NCBI RefSeq assembly: GCF_040327995.1
Contig: NZ_JBEPIJ010000007.1
Location: forward strand, 1 to 64,000
Direction: 5' to 3'
DNA from: Solimonas thermocellulolyticum
Lineage (GTDB): Bacteria > Pseudomonadota > Gammaproteobacteria > Nevskiales > Nevskiaceae
DNA length: 64,000 nt
Shown here: positions 34,964 to 43,000 of the stretch, piece by piece
Layout: every line of letters starts with the position of its first letter
Numbering within the stretch: the first letter of the stretch is position 1
Notes under the pieces: generated by a model
Told to the model about the DNA's origin: nothing
Databases searched by the model: none
What the model saw: only the letters and a program-made list of their open reading frames with translations
Program-made: the position numbers and the translations under genes

Positions 34964-35566
34964 CTAGCCGCCGATTTCGTTGGCGCTGGTGATGATGCGG
35001 CCGACCAGGCCGTAGTCCTTGGCCTCCTGCGCGCTCATCCAGTAGTCGCGCTCGGTGTCCTGCTGGATGCGCTCGAGCGGCTGGCCGGTTTCGCGCGCGA
35101 AGATTTCGTTGAGGCGACCGCGCATGCGCACGATCTCCTTGGCCATGATGGCGATGTCGGACGCGGTGCCGCCGGCGCCGCCGGACGGCTGGTGCAGCAT
35201 GAAGCGCGTGTTCGGCAGGCTCAGGCGGTTCTCGCGCTTGGCGGCGGCGTAGATCAGCGCGCCGGCGCTGGCGACCCAGCCGGTACCGATGATGCGCACC
35301 GGCGGCGTGACGAACTTGATCATGTCGTGCATGGTGTCGCCGGATTCGACATGGCCGCCCTGGCTGTTGATGTAGATCGTGATCGGCGCGTCGGAGTCCG
35401 CGGCCAGCGCCAGCAGGCGTGCGCTGAACAGCTCGGCGACCTTCTGGTTGATCGCGCCGTAGATCAGGATGGTGCGCGCCTTGAACAGACGCTCTTCGAG
35501 CGCGCGCGAGCGCGCGGCCTTGGCCTCGTCTTCCTTCTCGGCGTTGTGGAACGGTTCGATGAGCAT
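34964..35566 (-). CDS. clpP: ATP-dependent Clp protease proteolytic subunit
   Basis: A 200-aa ClpP-fold serine protease. The catalytic Ser is in WVASAGAL, the His in MLHQPSGG, and the Asp in TERDYWMS, so the triad is intact. The oxyanion-strand NSQGGHVESGD replaces the usual NSPGG, and the N-terminus carries a charged EKEDEAKAARSRALEER stretch instead of the standard axial loop. No tig, clpX or lon flanks it, unlike the main proteobacterial clpP locus. It is therefore probably a second ClpP paralogue. ATG 35566 is chosen; a TAGAAT box lies about 50 nt upstream. Confidence 0.9.
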   Translation of the reverse strand: MLIEPFHNAEKEDEAKAARSRALEERLFKARTILIYGAINQKVAELFSARLLALAADSDAPITIYINSQGGHVESGDTMHDMIKFVTPPVRIIGTGWVASAGALIYAAAKRENRLSLPNTRFMLHQPSGGAGGTASDIAIMAKEIVRMRGRLNEIFARETGQPLERIQQDTERDYWMSAQEAKDYGLVGRIITSANEIGG

Positions 35567-35915
35567 GGTCTGTCGGGCGCGTCTAGGCGCGAGCGTGAAG
35601 ATGGGGAGCGGCGATTCTACCCGGCCCGCCGCACTTTCAGTCGGCCGGCACCGTGCGGCCGCCGGTTCAGGCGCCGTGCCGCCGCCGCGCGTGGCGGCGT
35701 TGCGCTCGCCGGGGGGCGTCCACGGTTTGCGGGCACCGACGCGATCGCGCAAAGCGGTGGACCCGCCGCTGACGGCATCGGAACTTTTTTGCGCGGTGGG
35801 CGTGCTGATCCCCGTGAGGAACGCGCGGGTCCGTTCACCTGCGGATTCCACCGGTGGATCAAGGCCAGTAATCTAAGCCGTTGCATGCGCAAGCGTGGGT
35901 GCGGACGGCAGGTCC
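35567..35915. promoter_or_regulatory. divergent gap clpP / epimerase, with TAGAAT box
   Basis: 349 bp separate the divergent clpP and epimerase starts. On the minus strand TAGAAT (35619-35614) gives clpP a leader of about 41 nt. The rest is G+C-rich. A CTTTTTTG run at 35777-35794 is the only T-rich spot. I see no gene, tRNA or strong repeat here. Confidence 0.4.
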
Positions 35916-36827
35916 ATGCATATCCTCGTCACCGGTGGCAGCGGGTTCATCGGCACGGCACTGTGTCGCGCGCTCATCGCGCGTGGCGATGGCGTCACCG
36001 TGCTCACGCGCGACGTGGCGCGTGCGCGCCAGCGGTTGCCGCAGAGCGTGCACTGTATTGACGATCTGGCGCAGGCCGCACCGGCCGAGGCCGTGGTCAA
36101 TCTCGCCGGTGAGAATCTCGGCGACGGTCGCTGGAGCGCCGCGCGCAAGCAGCGCTTCGTCGACAGCCGCGTGCAGACCACGCGCCGGCTGATCGACTGG
36201 ATGCAGACCGGCCCGCGGCCGCAGGTGCTGGTGTCGGCTTCGGCGATCGGCTGGTACGGCGCGCGCGGCGACGAGGAGCTCGGCGAGAACGCATCGCCCG
36301 GACGGCCGGATGAGTTCAGCGCGCAGCTATGCCGCGCCTGGGAGGCCGAGGCCTTGCAAGCCGAAGGCTTGGGCGTGCGCACTTGTTTGCTGCGCATCGG
36401 CATCGTGCTTGAACGCGACGGCGGCAGCTTGCAGCAACTACTGCTGCCGTTCCGTCTCGGTCTGGGCGGTGTCATGGGTAGCGGCGCGCAGTGGATGTCG
36501 TGGATCCACCGCGACGATCTGGTCGGCCTGATCCTGTGGCTGATCGACACGCCGCAGGCGCAGGGCGCCTACAACGGCACAGCACCGCAGCCGGCGCGGC
36601 ATCGCGAGTTTGTGCGCACGCTGGCGCGTACGCTGCGCCGTCCGGCCCTCATCCCGATTCCGGCGCCGGCGCTCCGACTGCTGCTCGGTGAAATGGCGGG
36701 CCTGGTGCTCGAAGGTCAGCGCGTGCTGCCCCAGCGCGCGCTACGCGGCGGCTACGTGTTCCGCTACCCCGATCTGGCAACCGCGCTCGCCGCGATCCTT
36801 GCCCCGCGTCGGCCGCAAGTCCATTAG
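35916..36827 (+). CDS. TIGR01777-family NAD-dependent epimerase/dehydratase (YfcH-like)
   Basis: A 303-aa extended-SDR protein. It opens with the nucleotide-binding MHILVTGGSGFIGTAL, has NLAGENLGDGRW and the SASAIGWYGARGDE segment that replaces a standard YxxxK, plus WIHRDDLVGLI and YNGTAP; these are diagnostic of the YfcH/TIGR01777 group. A C-terminal DUF1731-like tail (GEMAGLVLEGQRVLPQRA) is present. Reaction unknown in all members. ATG 35916 has AGG just upstream. Its stop codon TAG is part of the -10 of the following tRNA gene. Confidence 0.92.
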   Translation: MHILVTGGSGFIGTALCRALIARGDGVTVLTRDVARARQRLPQSVHCIDDLAQAAPAEAVVNLAGENLGDGRWSAARKQRFVDSRVQTTRRLIDWMQTGPRPQVLVSASAIGWYGARGDEELGENASPGRPDEFSAQLCRAWEAEALQAEGLGVRTCLLRIGIVLERDGGSLQQLLLPFRLGLGGVMGSGAQWMSWIHRDDLVGLILWLIDTPQAQGAYNGTAPQPARHREFVRTLARTLRRPALIPIPAPALRLLLGEMAGLVLEGQRVLPQRALRGGYVFRYPDLATALAAILAPRRPQVH

Positions 36828-36830
36828 AAT
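36825..36830 (+). promoter_or_regulatory. TAGAAT -10 of tRNA-Arg, overlapping a stop codon
   Basis: TAGAAT (36825-36830) ends 9 nt before the mature tRNA 5' end. Its first three bases are the stop codon of the epimerase gene. A TTGCCC at 36799-36804 is a poorly spaced (20 nt) -35 candidate. Confidence 0.45.
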
Positions 36831-36839
36831 CCGCGCCAC

Positions 36840-36916
36840 GCGCCCGTAGCTCAGCTGGATAGAGTACTTCCCTCCGAAGGAAGGGGTCAGAGGTTCGAAT
36901 CCTCTCGGGCGCGCCA
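36840..36916 (+). tRNA. tRNA-Arg (CCG)
   Basis: A 77-nt cloverleaf. The acceptor stem GCGCCCG (36840-36846) pairs with CGGGCGC (36906-36912), with a G discriminator and encoded CCA (36914-36916). The anticodon stem CTTCC/GGAAG (36867-36871, 36879-36883) closes the loop CTCCGAA, with anticodon CCG at 36874-36876 reading CGG. The T-arm holds GGTTCGAATCC. All conserved bases are in place. Confidence 0.98.
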
Positions 36917-36918
36917 AC

Positions 36919-37131
36919 AACTGGATCGCCCCGGGTTTTGAGCGGGCTCCGACGCTCGACAAGGCAGCCATCGAGCAGACATCGAAGTTCTCGTCCGAAG
37001 TGCGCGAGCGCGCCGAGGCCTGGCTGCGCGACGACAACCACGAGATCCCGCACGAGTCGCTGAACGACCTCACCTGCGTCGAGTACGGACTTCACCACCC
37101 GCCCGACACCTCCAATGATCCGTGGCCCTAA
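36919..37131 (+). pseudogene. IS3-family transposase remnant with internal deletion
   Basis: One open frame of 70 codons without a start codon runs to TAA 37129-37131. Its first half has KFSSEVRERA, the N-terminal signature of IS3-type OrfA. It passes directly into EAWLRDDNHEIPHESLNDLT and VEYGLHH, the C-terminal end of OrfB (the 'Y-x-RPHxSL-LTPxEY' block). The whole catalytic core is missing. The sequence after the stop, TGGCCCTAAATTGGGGGAGG (from 37123) and GGACACC, looks like an IS3 right inverted repeat. The remnant begins two bases past the tRNA-Arg CCA. It is dead. Confidence 0.65.
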
Positions 37132-37163
37132 ATTGGGGGAGGGGACACCCGGGCTTGCTCCAA

Positions 37164-37191
37164 CGCCTCAAGCCCTTGCGGGCTTGAGGCG
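37164..37191. repeat. perfect 12-bp inverted repeat
   Basis: CGCCTCAAGCCC (37164-37175) and GGGCTTGAGGCG (37180-37191) pair perfectly around a TTGC tetraloop. It lies downstream of the reverse operon ending at 37241 and of the IS remnant. No U-tract follows on either strand. It may be a stability or termination hairpin. Confidence 0.6.
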
Positions 37192-37240
37192 CGTCCGGCC
37201 GTCCCTGACCGTCCCGAGAGCTTGAAAAGTTCACCAGCGC

Positions 37241-38125
37241 TCAGCCGCCGAACAGCTTCTCGAAAGCCTTGTCGAGCACCTTGTCGACGGCTTCGTCGGT
37301 GGCCTGGTCGACTTCCTGGTTGGCGCGGTCTTCGACACGCTCCTGCTGACGCTGCGCCTTCTGGCCGAACAGGCCGCCGAGCGGATTGCCGCCGCCGGTG
37401 TTGGCGGCACCGGCGGCGCCGGCGTCGGCATTGGCCGCCGCACCGCCGGAAAACAGGCTGCCGAGGTCCGGCATCTGCTGCGGCTGCGCCGGCAGCGTGA
37501 AGCGCGAGGGCGGCGGCGTGCTGCCACTGAGCGACACCAGCTTGTATTGCGTGCCGAAGCGCAGCACACCCTGGCCCTTGAGCTCGGCGCTCATGCGCTT
37601 GCTGCCCTCCGGTATCTGCACGCCGAAGGCCTTGGCCATGGTCTCGCTCACGAGCATCATGCTGTCGCTCATCTCGCGCAGGTTCTTGTCGTTCGACAGC
37701 ACGATCTCCTCGGTCTTGCGCTCGCCGTCGTCGACATAGGTCAGCACATGGACCTTGCCGCTGATGCCGGCCACGGTCTCGGTGCGGCCGGTGTCGCTGA
37801 GGCTGATGAACTGGTCGACGTCCTGGTTCACGCTTGCCATCGACTGCTGGGCGATACCGCCGAGCATCTTGCCCATGCCGGACATGTCGATGACCATCGG
37901 CTGGCCGTTCTGCTCGGTGACGCTGTAGATCTTGCCGTCACGCATGATCATGTAGTTGCCGTCCTGCTGCGGCACATCCATGCGCAGCAGCGCGCCGTCG
38001 AATTCGTAGGTGATCCGCTGCTTGTCGCTGCCTTCGCCGGCTTCGACGACGGCTTTGCCGCCGGCCCAGGCCCAGGCGGGCGTCGCGGCGACGGCGATGG
38101 CGATCAGGGTTCGTGAGAGGTTCAT
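37241..38125 (-). CDS. secreted DUF4412-like protein
   Basis: A 294-aa exported protein with a signal peptide ending AWAWA-GG. The body (about 25-200) resembles DUF4412: repeated MRDGKIYSV, ISGKVHVLTYVDDGERKTEEIV and LRMDVPQQ segments suggest a stacked beta-structure. A Pro/Ala/Gly-rich linker follows, then a very charged helix (QQERVEDRANQEVDQATDEA) that may form a coiled coil. ATG 38125 is preceded by GGAG. It follows the membrane protein by 46 nt and is the last gene of the operon headed by the large surface protein. Function unknown. Confidence 0.75.
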   Translation of the reverse strand: MNLSRTLIAIAVAATPAWAWAGGKAVVEAGEGSDKQRITYEFDGALLRMDVPQQDGNYMIMRDGKIYSVTEQNGQPMVIDMSGMGKMLGGIAQQSMASVNQDVDQFISLSDTGRTETVAGISGKVHVLTYVDDGERKTEEIVLSNDKNLREMSDSMMLVSETMAKAFGVQIPEGSKRMSAELKGQGVLRFGTQYKLVSLSGSTPPPSRFTLPAQPQQMPDLGSLFSGGAAANADAGAAGAANTGGGNPLGGLFGQKAQRQQERVEDRANQEVDQATDEAVDKVLDKAFEKLFGG

Positions 38126-38171
38126 GCACTGCTCCGGTGGGGGTGGATCAAGACGTGCGCGCGCATCGCGC

Positions 38172-39164
38172 TCACGAACGTGCGGCCGGTGTCGCTGCCG
38201 CAGGGGTATCGAAGCGATTCTTGGTGAAGGCCATCGCCTTGTCACCCAGTTCCTTGAACTTGCCCGACGCCGAGTCGAGCTTGTTGGCCCAGTCCTCGCG
38301 CGGGGTCTGGCCCTCGGTGGCCTTGAAGTAGGCCTGCATCAGGCAGGTCATCGCAATCGGATCGATCAGCGCGGCCTTGAGCGAGTAGGCGGTGATTGCC
38401 GCAATCGCGAAGGTCCAGAAGCCGGCGACGCCGGGGAACAAGGCCGCCAGGGCAGCAACCGGCGCGAACACGAGAATGAACACCAGCAAGGTCAGGAACC
38501 AGACAAACACGGTCAGCCACAGCGCATTCTTCAGCAGGTTCTGGTAGTTCTGCGCGTACAACACGACACCGTCGCGCGCACCGGCCCAGGGATTCTGCTG
38601 CTGCGTGCGGATGTTGTACGCGAGGATCACCTCGTCGACGTAGGTCAGCGACATGTTGATGACCGCGGTAACGAACTTCATCACGTTCTGCAGCGCCGGA
38701 ATCGGCAGGATGGCCGAGATCGTCAGCACCGTGGCATTGAATGCACGCAGAATGCCCTTGATCAGCTGGTCGACGCCGAACAGCACCGAGGATTCGACGA
38801 AGCGCTCCTTGACCACCGCGGTGGCGTGGGTGATCTGGTTCCTGCCCTCGGGAATCGGCTGGTTGTCGAGCAGCGGCACCAGCACCGCGATGTGGCCGGC
38901 CTTGACCATATACAGCAGGTACTCGCGAGCGAAATAGAGCACGCCCGAAACGATTGCAAAGCCGGTGCTCGCCCCCCAGAACGCGCCATTGGCTGCCGCC
39001 TCGGCATCACCGGTACTGCCGATCAGATAGCCGATGCCGCCCCCGCCGCCGGTGGCAATAACGTATGCCAGCGTGATGCCCAGATAGATCACCAGCCGCA
39101 GGCCGATGAACGGCGCGGTCCGCGCCATCAGACCGAGAGCTCTGCCGAGTTCGAAATCCCACAT
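38172..39164 (-). CDS. polytopic membrane protein of unknown function
   Basis: A 330-aa protein with about six hydrophobic segments: residues 15-60, 65-85, 120-145, 150-170, 210-245 and 255-280. Helices are linked by amphipathic stretches, including MVKAGHIAVLVPLLDNQPIPEG. GGGAG-type ribosome site precedes ATG 39164. The C-terminus is a soluble charged tail. I do not recognise a family; glycine-rich TGGGGGIGYLIG might be a pore-lining or flexible turn. It lies between a lipoprotein gene and a DUF4412-like gene and is probably co-expressed with them. Confidence 0.7.
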   Translation of the reverse strand: MWDFELGRALGLMARTAPFIGLRLVIYLGITLAYVIATGGGGGIGYLIGSTGDAEAAANGAFWGASTGFAIVSGVLYFAREYLLYMVKAGHIAVLVPLLDNQPIPEGRNQITHATAVVKERFVESSVLFGVDQLIKGILRAFNATVLTISAILPIPALQNVMKFVTAVINMSLTYVDEVILAYNIRTQQQNPWAGARDGVVLYAQNYQNLLKNALWLTVFVWFLTLLVFILVFAPVAALAALFPGVAGFWTFAIAAITAYSLKAALIDPIAMTCLMQAYFKATEGQTPREDWANKLDSASGKFKELGDKAMAFTKNRFDTPAAATPAARS

Positions 39165-39291
39165 TGTCAGCTCCCTGCCTGTTCCAGATCCGAGTTGATT
39201 GATTGCCGGCGGCGCGTGCCGATCGGACGCTGCGACTCTACGCGGTGCGCTGTGCGGCGGGCGTGATGATCGGCACGTTCCATCATCGTTC

Positions 39292-40035
39292 CTAGAGTTT
39301 CGGCTTCGCGCGCAGCTCGGTGATGTCGAAACGACCGCTGGCGCCATCGACAGTCTGGCCTGCGAGCTTCTTTGCCAGCACGTTCGGCACCATCTTGTCG
39401 GCCTTGAAACTGCCGGCGATGCGCCAGGTGCTGTCTTCAATCTGCTCGAATCGTTCGATGCTGACCTCGGCCGGATGCGCTTCGTCAGTCGTGAACGATT
39501 GCGTCAGTTTCCTGTTGTCCGGCGTGTACTCAAGGACGGCGGACTCAAGGCGGTTGTCTGCCATCGTGAAGCTCAGGACCAGCGCGGCGGTCGCGCCGCC
39601 GGCCGAAATGCCGCGGATCGTGACATTGCGACGCTTGATCATGTCGATATCGCGCAGCTCGGACGTGTAGATCGTCTTGCCAGCGAAATGGTCGGCAAGC
39701 GCTTGTACGTCGCTGCTCTGCACCTTCACATCGCCCTTCAGCCGGGCGTTGGCGTCGTCCAGCGTGCGTCGTCCCTCGGCGCTGTCGAGCTGTTGCGCGG
39801 CGACCTCGCCGAGGTTGTCGGCGAGTTTGGTGGCGATCGAGCGATAGACCGTCGCCCCCTTGCCGATGTCGAGCTCGATCGTGCCTTGCAGGCGCTCATT
39901 GGGTTTGAGCGCGTCATCGGCGGCCACGTCGATCGGCAGCGCATCGGCGGCAACCGCGTCGCTGCTGCCGCTGCCTCCACAGGCGCTGAGCAAAAGGCCG
40001 GTCAGCAGCGCGGCGGATGTCAGACGGATACTCAT
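39292..40035 (-). CDS. hypothetical lipoprotein
   Basis: A 247-aa protein with a lipoprotein signal (LLTGLLLSACGG; Cys near residue 19) and a Ser/Gly spacer. The rest alternates helices with beta-strands (GTIELDIGKGATVYRSIATKLADNL, FDITELRAKPKL at the end). No family recognised. It starts 3 nt after the stop of the large VWA surface protein, with its ribosome site inside that gene's 3' end, so the two are translationally coupled. Confidence 0.75.
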   Translation of the reverse strand: MSIRLTSAALLTGLLLSACGGSGSSDAVAADALPIDVAADDALKPNERLQGTIELDIGKGATVYRSIATKLADNLGEVAAQQLDSAEGRRTLDDANARLKGDVKVQSSDVQALADHFAGKTIYTSELRDIDMIKRRNVTIRGISAGGATAALVLSFTMADNRLESAVLEYTPDNRKLTQSFTTDEAHPAEVSIERFEQIEDSTWRIAGSFKADKMVPNVLAKKLAGQTVDGASGRFDITELRAKPKL

Positions 40036-40038
40036 GTT

Positions 40039-43000
40039 TCACTCCTGCGCGGCGTCGGCCGCAATCAATTTCACGCCGGTCTTGACGCCGGCGACCCATC
40101 CTTCGCCTTCCTCGCGAAGACTCATCGGATAACCGCGTCCCTTCAGATGGCAACGCGGGTACTCGATGAAGAAGCTGCCGGTCGGTTCGTAATGCCAGCC
40201 GCCGCAGCTGTCGTCCTGAACGCATAGCGCCTGGCATTCCTCGGCGGTCTGGCCGACGGCGAACTCCTCGACCCGGGTGCCGTCGCTGCCTTCGGCGCCG
40301 TCGATGGCGCCGCCGGCCGCCCATTCGAGCGCGAAGCCGGGTATCCACTGCTCGGCGGTCGTGACCGCGCTCGCCGGTGCCGGAGTGGGTGCGGCCACTT
40401 CGCCCAGCGCTGCATTCAGCCCGGCGGCGTCGCGTGCCTCGAGATAGCGACCGCCGGTGTTGCGCGCCAGGCACTGCAGTTGCTCGCGCGCCTTACCCTC
40501 GGGCAGGTCGAAACCGATGACGTTGGCGGTGAAATCGATACCAAGCTGTTCGAGCTCCGCACCGAGCGCGCAGGGGTCGGCGTTGCAGGTTTCCTCGCCG
40601 TCGCTGACGAGGATCACCGTCGCCTTCTGCTCGGTGAACTTGAGCTGCTCGGCGGCGAGTCGCACCGCTGCCGTGATCGGCGTCATGCCCTTCGGCGTGA
40701 GTTGCTGGACCTGAGCGCGCAGGGCTGCGGTGTCGCGCACAGCGGCGGGCAGTAGCACTTCGATGTCCGTGCAGTCGCCCTTGCGCCGATGGCCGTAGGC
40801 GATCAGCCCCAAGCCCTGTTCGGCCGGCCAGTCCTGCAGCATCGCGTCGACGGCATCACGCGCGAGCTCGATCTTGGTGCGGCCCTCGAGCTGGCCCCAC
40901 ATCGACCCCGAGGCGTCGAGTACCAGCATCGACTGTCCGCCGCCTGCTGCGGCCCCGCCTGCAAACAGGCCGAGCAGCGCCGTCGCCAGTCGGCCGGCGC
41001 GGCGCCGCAGCGCCGCGAGACCGAGGCCGAGCAGGGCCAGGCTGCCGATCGCGCCGCCGCCGCTGCCCGCGGCCGGCGCATCCTTGGCGCGCGCCGGCGT
41101 GCCCGGATCGCGGATCACCCCGTCGGCCACGCCGTCGGCGTCGCCGGCGCCGCCATCGGTCAGTGTTAGCGTGACCGTGCGGCCGTCCGCCGTCGCACCG
41201 GCAAAGGGGGCGCAGCCGGCGACATCGCACTTGACGTAGGTGTCGGCCAGCACGCCCCCGGGTAGCAGCAGGCTGACCTCGACGCTCGCGCCCGGCGCCA
41301 GCCCGGTGATGTCGAAGGCGAGGAAGTCGATCGGATAGTCGAAGTCTGCGGGCAGGTTCGCGGGGGCGGCGACCGTGCGTAAAGCCTGGAGGCTGCCGCT
41401 GGCCGTGACGATTTCGACGACGCGTCCGTCACCCAGGACGATTTCGCCGCGCGCGACCGGCGTGGGTGTCGGCGTCGCATTGGCCGTCGGCTGCGGGGTC
41501 GGCGTGCCAGTCGGAACGGCCGTCGGTGTGGGTGTCGGTGACGCGGTTGCGACCGGCGTCGGCACCGGCGTGGGGGTCGCTGTCGGCAACGGGGTCGGCG
41601 TGCCAGTCGGAACGGCCGTCGGTGTGGGTGTCGGTGACGCGGTTGCGACCGGCGTCGACACCGGCGTGGGGGTCGCTGTCGGCAACGGGGTCGGCGTGCT
41701 GGTCGGCTCCGGTGTCGGGAACGGTGTGGGTGACGGACTTGCCGTGGGGACTGGCGTCGGCAGCGGTGTCGACGAAGGGGTCGGTGTCGGCGCCACATCG
41801 TCGTCGAGCGCGGTGATGCGTGCGACCGAAGGCGTGTCGAGGACGGTGCCGCCGGCGGGATCGAGCAGGCGCGCGGTGTAGGTCTGGTTGCCGTCGGCGC
41901 GGCTGTTCTCGGCGGTGTCGATGCCGACGGTGCGGGTGCTGGTGTCGCCGGCGGCCCAGTTGAGCGGACCGGCGACGAGCAGGGTGCCGTCCGCGTCGTC
42001 GCGGATCTCGAAGCGCACCGAGATCGCGCCGGCATCGCCGAACACGCGCTCGACGGTCAGATTGGCCCGCTCGCCCTCGTTCACGGTGACGCTGCTGGCG
42101 GTGAAGCGCAGGCTGCCGGCGACGTCGTTGTCGAGAAAGGTCATCGCGGCCGTGGCCGGCGTGCCGAGCGTGGCGCCGCCGGCGGGTTCGCTCAAGCTGG
42201 CGGTGAACTGCTTCGAGCCGGACGGCGCGCTGTCGTCCTCGCTGCTCAGGCCGATGGTCTTCGGCGCCGCGTCGCCGTCGGCCCAGTCCAGCGTGCCGCC
42301 GACGAAGACGGTGCCCGTGGCGTTCTCGGTGATCGCGAAACGTACCGAGATCGCGCCGTCGCTGCCGCCGGTGCGCTCGACCGTCAGCTCGGCGCGCTCG
42401 CCCTCGGTGACGGTCACACCGGTGGCGCCGAAACGCAGGCTGCCCGGCAATGCCGCGCCGCTGGTTCGCGACACGAAGCTGCCCTGTCGCGTGTTGCCGA
42501 CCGTGACGGCGAGATTGGTCGAGCGCACCAGGCCGCCCGCGATCAGCCGCGTGGTCGTGTCGGTGTCGATCGTTGCGGCCGCGGTGTGGCCGAGTTGCAC
42601 ATTCAGCGACGGCGGTACGCCGCTGCCGGAAACGAAGCGCAGCGTGCCGAAATCCGGCGGCGCGGCGTGACTGAACGACGCGCCACCGTCGAGAACCGCC
42701 TCGCCGTCGAACAGGCGCAGCGGGATGCGCACGAACTCACTGACGCCGGTGATCTCGACGGCCTCGCTCAGCACCGGCGTGCCGGGCTTGACGTGGGTGA
42801 GCGGCGCGAATGTGAACGGCTCCGGCGTCACGTCGAGTTCGTTGCTGACGATCGGTGTCGCCAGCACCAGCCAGCGCGCGAGCACCGAGCCGCTCTCCGC
42901 GACGCCGAGACCGACCGACACCAGGCGCTGCTGGAACGGATCGTAGGCGGTTGCGAAGAGCTGGTTGGTCCGCGTTGCACTGCCCAGCGGGTCGAAGAAG

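Noticed and set aside
36741..37073. Reverse reading frame containing PRGFEPLTPSFGGKYSIQLSYGR
   Set aside because: This is the well-known false protein produced by translating the antisense of a tRNA-Arg gene; the region is the tRNA at 36840-36916.
41461..41800. Possible CRISPR-like periodicity
   Set aside because: The repeats are contiguous and codon-periodic inside a coding linker; there are no unique spacers.
41375..41881. Plus-strand frame of Gly/Val repeats (GVGVGDAVATGVGTGVG type)
   Set aside because: It is the antisense of the Pro/Thr linker of the surface protein, not a gene.
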